In this document: piece after piece, positions 58,587 through 64,000 of the stretch
Position numbering within the stretch: position 1 is the stretch's first letter
Layout of the letters: each line of letters starts with the position of its first letter
NCBI GenBank assembly: GCA_963706605.1
Contig: OY970165.1
Span: 1,116,001 to 1,180,000 of the forward strand
Source of the DNA: VRUE01 sp963706605
GTDB lineage: Bacteria > Actinomycetota > Thermoleophilia > Solirubrobacterales > 70-9
Length of the DNA: 64,000 nucleotides
Reading direction: 5' to 3'
Translations under genes and position numbers: made by a program
The notes under the pieces: generated by a model
The model's input: the letters and a program-made list of their open reading frames with translations, nothing else
What the model was told of the DNA's origin: nothing
The model's database searches: none

Positions 58587-58928
58587 ATGCCACCCCGCGG
58601 GGTTAAGAAGGGCACCAAGCGTGCGCGCCAGTACGAGCAAATCAAGAAGAGCGAGAAGGAAGCTGGCCGATCGGAGGGCCGGGCTGAGCAGATCGCGGCC
58701 CGCGCCGTCAACAAGGAAAAGGCAAGGTCCGGCGAATCGAAAACCGCTTCGCGCAGCTCAAAGCGCGGCAGCTCGGCCAGCAGTCGCGGTGGCAAGCGCT
58801 CGGGTAGCGGACCCGGCGGCCGCACCCGCGAACAGCTCTACAACGACGCCAGGAAGCTCGGGATCGAGGGTCGCTCGAAGATGAGCAAGGGCCAACTCCA
58901 GCGTGCGGTGGCCGGTGCCGAGAGTTGA
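58587..58928 (+). CDS. Small basic protein with Rho N-terminal-like domain
   Basis: 113 residues from ATG 58587 with AAAGGAG six bases upstream. N-terminal half is Lys/Glu-rich (KKGTKRARQYEQIKKSEKEA), the middle is Ser/Gly/Arg-rich and disordered, and the C terminus GRTREQLYNDARKLGIEGRS plus MSKGQLQRAV fits a Rho_N/SAP-like nucleic-acid-binding helix set. Such proteins are sometimes labelled plasmid stabilisation protein without evidence. Likely nucleic-acid or stress related. Confidence 0.7.
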   Translation: MPPRGVKKGTKRARQYEQIKKSEKEAGRSEGRAEQIAARAVNKEKARSGESKTASRSSKRGSSASSRGGKRSGSGPGGRTREQLYNDARKLGIEGRSKMSKGQLQRAVAGAES

Positions 58929-59069
58929 TCGGTTCAACCTCAGTCGCGACAAGTTGAAGGCGCTGCACCTGAAGGCCCTCGCTCTGGCTCTGCCGTGCAG
59001 GACCACGTTTTGCGCTGACCTCTGGGGGGGGTAGACGGGGCGATCAAGGTCGTCCTCGAGCTAGGAGGC

Positions 59070-59475
59070 CAGCCTGCTCGCCACTCTCAAACGGACCCTG
59101 AGCGAGTTCCGGGAGGACAATCTCGCCGATTGGGCTGCCGCGCTCACCTACTACGGGGCTGCTCTCGCTCTTCCCGGCTCTGATCGCGGTCGTCTCGGTG
59201 ATCGGCTTGGTCGGCGACCCCCAGAATGGTCCTGGCGCTCGCGGCGCTCGCCCTGGCACTGGTCTTGACCGGGCCGATCGTCGGGGTGGTGGCGCTGGTC
59301 GCCTGGGCTCTCACTTCGGCCGCTTTCGCCTTCTACGTCGCCAACTTCGGCTCATACGACAAGACTGAACGCCGAGCGCGAGCGCACCCTCGAGATCGCA
59401 GAAGGCGACCTCCGAGCCGAGCGTGAGATTCAGCTCGAACCCCGCGAGGAGCCACAGGACCAAGCGACGAGCTGA
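59070..59475 (+). pseudogene. Degenerate YihY copy with internal deletions
   Basis: Recognisable pieces of the YihY gene at 42272 in order: TLSEFREDNLADWAAALTYY with one extra G before the next segment, LFPALIAVVSVIGLVGDPQ, then a jump to a fragment of the helix ending LTGPIVGVV, a jump to the segment AWALTSAAFAFYVANFGSYD, and a final jump to LNAEREREREIEIAEG-like sequence with REIQLEPREEP. At least three internal deletions and one frameshift. It is directly followed by the DUF4235 gene, which often neighbours YihY. Untranslatable as a whole. Confidence 0.8.
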
Positions 59476-59477
59476 GA

Positions 59478-59714
59478 GTGCTCGCCGGGCTGGTCGCCAA
59501 GAAGATCTTTGAACGCCTCTGGGGCTTGATCGACGATGAGGAGCCGCCGAGTCCCGAGCATCGCGAGCTCTCCTGGCCGAAGCTGATCGCAGCGCTCCTG
59601 ATCGAGGGGGCGATCTTCCGTCTGGTCAAAGGCCTCGCCCACCACGGCGCGCGCCGAGCCTTTGCGAGGAGCACCGGAACCTGGCCGGGCGAGGAACGAC
59701 CCGAGTCCGAGTAG
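59478..59714 (+). CDS. DUF4235 small membrane-associated protein
   Basis: 78 residues: VAKKIFERLWGLIDDEEPPS, HRELSWPKLIAALLIEGAIF, LVKGLAHHGARRAFARSTG, all typical of DUF4235, with one hydrophobic helix. Function unknown; in this lineage it commonly sits beside YihY genes, and here it follows the YihY remnant by 3 bases. GTG start at 59478 could be coupled to a former YihY stop. Probably still intact. Confidence 0.82.
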   Translation: MLAGLVAKKIFERLWGLIDDEEPPSPEHRELSWPKLIAALLIEGAIFRLVKGLAHHGARRAFARSTGTWPGEERPESE

Positions 59715-59944
59715 CGAGAGGACGACGTCGAGGCGGCGCCGGCTCGCGCGGTCGACCACTACTGCGACCGCCGTGGCGTGGAAGACGCCTCTCCCCCCGC
59801 CCGCTTCGTGCCGTTCTGGCACACCGTCGCAGGCAGCTGCCCGAGCACCGCGCCGATGAAGCCGGGGCTGGACGGTTGATCGAGCGTGAGAAGTTCGGAT
59901 CAAATTTCCCTTCTCGTCCAGGACATTGAGTATAGAGTCAGCCA

Positions 59945-60502
59945 GTGCTTATGGATCAGGTTTGGGTGGCGCAGGGCGGCAGAACGTCCGATCTACGCTG
60001 GCGCCGAGCAACTCGTGCTGCGGCATTAGGAGTCGTGGTCTTGATCAGCGCGCTCAGCCTCCCGGCCTGTGGCGGGTCATCGAGCTCGGACAGCACCTCG
60101 ACGGTCGGGAACTACGTTGCGGCAAAGAACCTGAGCCAATACAAGCCGGGCACGCCTCAGCGGACCGTTCTACAGTGGTGGAAAGCCGTGCAGTACGGCA
60201 ATCCCACGGTTGTCCACAGCTATTACGCACCCGGAATGGGACCTGGACTCCACGATCTGCAACGCGAGTTGGCAGCCGCTTCTAACCAGTTCGCCGGGAT
60301 CCCTGCTTTCAATTCCGCGGAAGTTCACGGGAAAAAAGCGACGCTCTACTTTTTCGTGACCCGCCCTGGGTCCACCGCCCCGCCCCGCCCCGCCAGCATC
60401 AACCTCGTAAAGAAAGGCGGCGAGTGGAGCTTGGCCGATGACGAGCTGCTGGCGCAGGTGGTCGAACGGGTCGCAAGGGCATCGCAGCCCCCCGCGAGCT
60501 GA
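59945..60502 (+). CDS. Predicted lipoprotein of unknown function
   Basis: 185 residues: basic N terminus, hydrophobic signal (AALGVVVLISALSLPACGG) with a lipobox LPAC, then QWWKAVQYGNPTVVHSYYAP and LYFFVTRPGSTAPPRP, ending EWSLADDELLAQVVERVARA. The NTF2/SnoaL-like size and the QWWKAvQ motif hint at a ligand-binding fold, but I cannot assign it. GTG start; an ATG six bases later is equally possible. Anchored to the outer face of the membrane via the Cys. Confidence 0.68.
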   Translation: MLMDQVWVAQGGRTSDLRWRRATRAAALGVVVLISALSLPACGGSSSSDSTSTVGNYVAAKNLSQYKPGTPQRTVLQWWKAVQYGNPTVVHSYYAPGMGPGLHDLQRELAAASNQFAGIPAFNSAEVHGKKATLYFFVTRPGSTAPPRPASINLVKKGGEWSLADDELLAQVVERVARASQPPAS

Positions 60503-60512
60503 TCGCCTAGGC

Positions 60513-60809
60513 CTACGGGCCCTTGGCGTGGGCTGCTTCGACCACGCACTGCGAGTACGGCGTGCCCTTCTCACCTTGCGCGTGCTTCTGGCTCAGGCCC
60601 TTACACGCCTGCCCGGGACTCGACTTCGGAGGTGGTCCCGTTCCACTTGAATCAACCGCAAACTGGAAGTTGCTGGCGCTGGGCCCGTTCTTTCCCAGCG
60701 AAACCGCCGCGACGACAAGAACCACTCCGACTGCGATCAGCAGGATGGCTGCGACCCTGTAGGAACGACGCCGAGGGTTTTCCTCCCGCTTTTTCTGAAG
60801 TTTCCCCAT
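60513..60809 (-). CDS. Small single-pass membrane protein
   Basis: 98 residues: basic lead (KLQKKREENPRRRSYR), one membrane helix (VAAILLIAVGVVLVVAAVSL) and an extracytoplasmic tail with two Cys (QACKGLSQKHAQGEKGTPYS and QCVVEAA) that may form a disulfide. Its 5' end overlaps the 3' end of the large glycosyltransferase-like gene by 73 bases on the same strand, so translation may be coupled. No family recognised. Confidence 0.6.
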   Translation of the reverse strand: MGKLQKKREENPRRRSYRVAAILLIAVGVVLVVAAVSLGKNGPSASNFQFAVDSSGTGPPPKSSPGQACKGLSQKHAQGEKGTPYSQCVVEAAHAKGP

Positions 60810-63043
60810 GCCCTTGCGGCGGTGATCCTATCGGATCTCGTGGCGTTTGCATCGTTCTGGCCGGATGATTGACTCGGGCTGACGATTCCCGGGTGCCGGA
60901 CCCGGTAAAGCACGACACCTTCGAAGCGGTGGATTTGTTCGAGATCGGGGTCCCTAACGAGGGCCGAGAAGTCGGTGGGAAAATAGGAACCCCCGAGGTT
61001 CACATCGCGCTGCGCGACCAAGACGTAGTTAGCACCGCCTGGCACGGAGACTGAGCTGGGACGTAGAAAGAACGCCCGCGATTGACTCAGCCAGCGAATC
61101 GCTTCAGCTCTCCACGGATCGGGCTGCGCGAACGGCGTGCGGCCGTCCAGAAGGCCGGTGCGGTGGCTGAGCATGCCCAGGGCTCCCTCCTCGTAGCCAT
61201 TGGTCAGGATCAGAGCATCGGAAGGCAGATGCTGGGACATCCAGTGGTAGGACCGGAGCGCGTCCTCAGACAGCCCGCCGGCGCGAGGCTCGGAGATGTA
61301 GAACGGGGGAACGCCACGATCCTGGGTGGCGCTGATCGTGGTGAAGGTCCAAATCGCTGCGGCGGAGACGACCAGCGCCGGTACGAGCCCCACGCCCCTC
61401 CCAAACCAGCCAGCTCGGCCCTGGAAGTCCAATCCAGAAAGGCGGGCGGAGAGCGTCGGGCTCAACCCGGAAAGAAGGCGTGACGCAGCCCAGGCGACTC
61501 CGGCGATGAAGATCGGGAATATCAGCGCCCAATAGGGCATCAGCCTCATAGGCCCGACCCGTTGCGGCACCCAGGTCGAGTAGTAGACGCAGATCAGGAC
61601 CGCGAGCAGGTAGACGCCGATGCCGTAGCACCCCCAAGTGATCGCCGCCCGTTTTGCCGAGTCCGGCCAGCGCCCCAGGCGCGGAGGGGCTTGGAGCAGG
61701 AACGCTCCGACGAGAAGGATCAGTGCTCCTACCATCAGGAACACGCTGGACCGGGCATGAACGTCGAAAAAGAACCATGATGCATTGGAGGAGAAGAACG
61801 GCCTCACCGTCGAGTAGACCCCGAATGGGTGCGAGCACTCAGGCACCCTTGGGCGCGCGAAAGGATTCGCCGAAACGTAGGCGAGGTTGTAGACGACGCG
61901 AGTCTCGTCGACTCCATTCGTCGCGCTCTGCGACAGATTCTGGCCAGTCGTCCCGATGATCGTGCGCAGGCTTCCGAAGAGCAGCACGAAGACGATCAGC
62001 GCAGCGAGGACCGGGCGCCAAGGAATGGTCGAAAATATGGGATTGCCGAAGGGCGAGCCTGCCGTCGGCGCTTCATCGGCCGCGCTGTCTCTCGCTCGAT
62101 GTCTCCGAAGTCGACGCCATAGCGAGGGGACGGCCCGGCCGATCAGGATCCCGCCCCAGAGTGGAGCCACGAGCAGCGAACCGACCGGGTGGGCGAGGAA
62201 GGAAGCGGCCAAGACCAAGCCGGCCATCGCCCCCCATCTCTTGGATCGCCGTTCCAGAGCCTCGTCGAACAGCCAGGCGGACCAGATCACCAAAATGAAC
62301 GCGAAAGCCTCCGGCTTGTAGACGAGCAGGCGCGTCTCCACTCTGCTCACGTTCAAAGTCAGCACGGTCGAGAGCCAGGCCCACCAAGGGGGCAGCCAGC
62401 GTCGCCAGAGAGCGAGGACGGCAAAGAACGCAGCCAGCACCATTGCGATCCGGTATCGCTCCTCGAGGGTGAAGCCAGCCCCGCCGGCCAGCGAGGCGCT
62501 CGCGGCGGCGTGCATTACGGAGAACGCATACTCGTAGGGAAACTCGCGCTGCCGCCCCCACTCCGGGAGGGTCGCCGGCAGGCCGTCGGCTTCGACCACC
62601 CTGCCGACGATGCCCCAGTGGTAGTAGACGATGGTGCCATTGGGGTGGCCACTGCGAGTGTTCTCGACCCCCTCCGGGACCAGCACCGTGAACCAGGTTA
62701 CGGCCAGCGCGAGCCCGACCAGGATCAAGGGCACGGTGGCCGGCCGGCCAACGCGCAGACGTCGACTCCGCAGGCGGACGACGAAAGCGCAAAGCGTGTC
62801 CCGCGCGCGCCAAGCCGCCGCGGCGCCGAGAACCGCGATTCCGAGCGTCACGTTCCACGCTCCGAGCGAATGCGTCGCGACTCCCGGCGCCGCCGCGAGC
62901 AGAGTGGCAGGAACGGAGAGAGCGAGCGAGATGAAAAGCCGGTCCCAGCCGCCCAGGGGAGAGGGCAGAACTATCCAGCCGGCAAGAAAGCCGGCAAGAA
63001 AGTAGGTGACGGTCAGCGACAGCAAGTCCCTACCGATGCTCAT
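60737..63043 (-). CDS. Large polytopic membrane protein, GT39/PMT-like glycosyltransferase superfamily
   Basis: 768 residues from ATG 63043: 11-13 membrane helices with a first extracytoplasmic loop carrying WGIVGRVVEADGLPATLPEW and an acidic Asp/Glu in the position used by GT-C fold enzymes, followed by a soluble C-terminal region (AIRWLSQSRAFFLRPSSVSV, EQIHRFEGVVLYRVRHPG). GT-C enzymes use lipid-phosphate sugars and act on the outer face. A start 75 bases upstream is possible. It lies divergent from the sulfolipid gene and may work on the cell surface glycans; direct evidence for the reaction is lacking. Confidence 0.68.
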   Translation of the reverse strand: MSIGRDLLSLTVTYFLAGFLAGWIVLPSPLGGWDRLFISLALSVPATLLAAAPGVATHSLGAWNVTLGIAVLGAAAAWRARDTLCAFVVRLRSRRLRVGRPATVPLILVGLALAVTWFTVLVPEGVENTRSGHPNGTIVYYHWGIVGRVVEADGLPATLPEWGRQREFPYEYAFSVMHAAASASLAGGAGFTLEERYRIAMVLAAFFAVLALWRRWLPPWWAWLSTVLTLNVSRVETRLLVYKPEAFAFILVIWSAWLFDEALERRSKRWGAMAGLVLAASFLAHPVGSLLVAPLWGGILIGRAVPSLWRRLRRHRARDSAADEAPTAGSPFGNPIFSTIPWRPVLAALIVFVLLFGSLRTIIGTTGQNLSQSATNGVDETRVVYNLAYVSANPFARPRVPECSHPFGVYSTVRPFFSSNASWFFFDVHARSSVFLMVGALILLVGAFLLQAPPRLGRWPDSAKRAAITWGCYGIGVYLLAVLICVYYSTWVPQRVGPMRLMPYWALIFPIFIAGVAWAASRLLSGLSPTLSARLSGLDFQGRAGWFGRGVGLVPALVVSAAAIWTFTTISATQDRGVPPFYISEPRAGGLSEDALRSYHWMSQHLPSDALILTNGYEEGALGMLSHRTGLLDGRTPFAQPDPWRAEAIRWLSQSRAFFLRPSSVSVPGGANYVLVAQRDVNLGGSYFPTDFSALVRDPDLEQIHRFEGVVLYRVRHPGIVSPSQSSGQNDANATRSDRITAARAWGNFRKSGRKTLGVVPTGSQPSC

Positions 63044-63146
63044 GCGCGGGCAGATTGCCACGTTCCTGAGGGGAGTGACGGCGGCCGCCAAATACTCGTC
63101 CGCCCCGGGGCGATCCACCCTTCAGACCGTTTACGCTGCTGCGTCT

Positions 63147-64000
63147 ATGCGGATCCTCATTCTCGGGGGCGACGGCTACCTGGGCTGGCCGACTGCCCTG
63201 AGGTTTTCGGCCCGCGGACACGAGGTCGCGGTCGTCGACAACTTCTCACGCCGGCGCTGGGTCGGCGAGGGCGGCAGCGACTCGCTGACGCCGATCCGCG
63301 ACCTCGAGCAGCGGATCGAGGCCTGGCGGGAGAGCTCCGGCGAGCAGATCCGCAGCTACCCCGGCTCGGTCGAGGACGGCGACTTCCTCGACGGCGTCGT
63401 CGCCGAGACCCGCCCCGAGGTGGTCATCCACTACGGCGAGCAGCCCTCCGCGCCCTACTCGATGATCTCGCGCGAGCACGCCGTCGAGACCCAGCACACC
63501 AACGTGATCGGCAACCTCAACCTGCTCTTCTCGCTGCGCGACCACGTTCCCGAGTGCCACCTGGTCAAGCTCGGGACGATGGGCGAGTACGGCCAGCCCA
63601 ACATCGACATCGAGGAGGGCTACATCGAGATCGAGCACAAGGGGCGCAAGGACACCCTGCCCTTCCCGAAGCTGCCCGGCTCGCTCTATCACTGCTCCAA
63701 GGTCCACGACTCGACCAACATCCACTTCGCCTGCCGCACCTGGGGCCTGCGCGCGACCGACCTCAACCAGGGCGTCGTCTACGGGATCGAGACCGACGAG
63801 ACGGCCGGTGAGGAGCGCCTGATCACCCGCTTTGACTACGACGAGATCTTCGGCACGGTGCTCAACCGCTTCTGCGTGCAGGCGGTGATCGGCCACCCTC
63901 TGACCGTGTACGGCACGGGCGGGCAGACCCGCGGTTTCCTCAACATCCGCGACACCCTGCGCTGCGTCGAGCTGGCCGCGACCAACCCCGCCGAGGCGGG
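63147..64000 (+). CDS. sqdB: UDP-sulfoquinovose synthase, 3' end outside window
   Basis: The 284 residues visible start with ILILGGDGYLGWPTALRFSA (NAD-binding GGDGYxGW), then VVDNFSRRRWVGEGGSDSLT, YGEQPSAPYSMISREHAVET, CHLVKLGTMGEYGQPNIDIE, EEGYIEIEHKGRKDTLPFPK, YHCSKVHDSTNIHFACRTWG (the YxxxK dyad within YHCSKVHD), LNQGVVYGIETDET and VYGTGGQTRGFLNIRDT. These are near-exact matches to SQD1/SqdB, which makes UDP-sulfoquinovose from UDP-glucose and sulfite for sulfolipid head groups. TACGCT (63132-63137) nine bases upstream could be its -10 box. The C terminus continues beyond the window. Confidence 0.93.
   Translation, partial: MRILILGGDGYLGWPTALRFSARGHEVAVVDNFSRRRWVGEGGSDSLTPIRDLEQRIEAWRESSGEQIRSYPGSVEDGDFLDGVVAETRPEVVIHYGEQPSAPYSMISREHAVETQHTNVIGNLNLLFSLRDHVPECHLVKLGTMGEYGQPNIDIEEGYIEIEHKGRKDTLPFPKLPGSLYHCSKVHDSTNIHFACRTWGLRATDLNQGVVYGIETDETAGEERLITRFDYDEIFGTVLNRFCVQAVIGHPLTVYGTGGQTRGFLNIRDTLRCVELAATNPAEA

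Noticed and set aside
58214..58825. 203-residue frame as a complete protein
   Set aside because: Only about 49 residues match an MFS transporter; the rest is antisense to the Rho-N-like gene or unrelated, so it is treated as a pseudogene fragment.

Overview
The window is about 64 kb of very GC-rich DNA, densely packed with genes and with no rRNA, tRNA or CRISPR array that I can see. Codon use, gene families (DUF3105, DUF5995, DUF5996, DUF4235, ECF42-type sigma factors with YCII partners, Rho-N-like small proteins, mycolyl-free envelope genes) and many leaderless-looking promoters point to an actinobacterium, most likely class Thermoleophilia (Solirubrobacterales). That placement is inference from gene content only.

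Layout. 1-1106: envelope membrane genes uppP (cut by the window start) and a DedA protein. 1158-12959: a Wzx/Wzy-type surface polysaccharide locus (CapD/FlaA1-like epimerase, LytR_C protein, O-antigen ligase-like polymerase, flippase, three glycosyltransferases, initiating sugar-phosphate transferase, two acyl/aminoacyl-transferase-like genes). 12965-15557: DUF3105 protein, alpha/beta hydrolase and metF on the minus strand. 15558-16029: a gene-free stretch with a candidate structured RNA. 16030-24514: an enoyl-CoA hydratase followed by a dense cluster of TetR regulators (seven TetR units, one frameshifted, two fused in one reading frame) interleaved with a membrane protein, a broken secreted-protein gene and a decapeptide-repeat protein. 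24612-32899: secreted SGNH hydrolase, a divergent HxlR/MFS efflux pair with shared operator, VOC protein, a DrrAB-like ABC exporter, a hydrolase-adenylate cyclase fusion and a BacA/prephenate-dehydratase-like protein. 33018-44899: a three-gene unit ending in a large beta-propeller protein, DEAD-box helicase, DUF5996, epimerase, VWA protein, RibD-like reductase, NlpC/P60-like hydrolase, YihY and a second MFS pump. 44963-57415: substrate-binding protein, MMPL transporter, DUF4337, SseB-like and GFA proteins, two ECF-sigma/YCII pairs, DUF5995, DUF393/DUF2867 pair and a MerR regulator. 57495-59714: a decaying region with a frameshifted cupin, an MFS stub and a multiply deleted YihY copy. 59945-64000: lipoprotein, small membrane protein, large glycosyltransferase-39-like membrane protein and the 5' part of a UDP-sulfoquinovose synthase gene.

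The most unusual signal is a set of short palindromic elements of at least three families. Copies in one family share a conserved core, yet their outermost arms are different at each locus while staying perfectly self-complementary. Two copies of one family lie in frame inside the O-antigen ligase-like gene and are translated there. This suggests mobile or self-templating palindromes rather than ordinary terminators.

Regulation. Many genes have a TAnnnT hexamer 6-9 nt before the start codon and no Shine-Dalgarno, as expected for leaderless transcripts. Several frames are interrupted by single-base shifts; some of these could be assembly errors and are marked as such.
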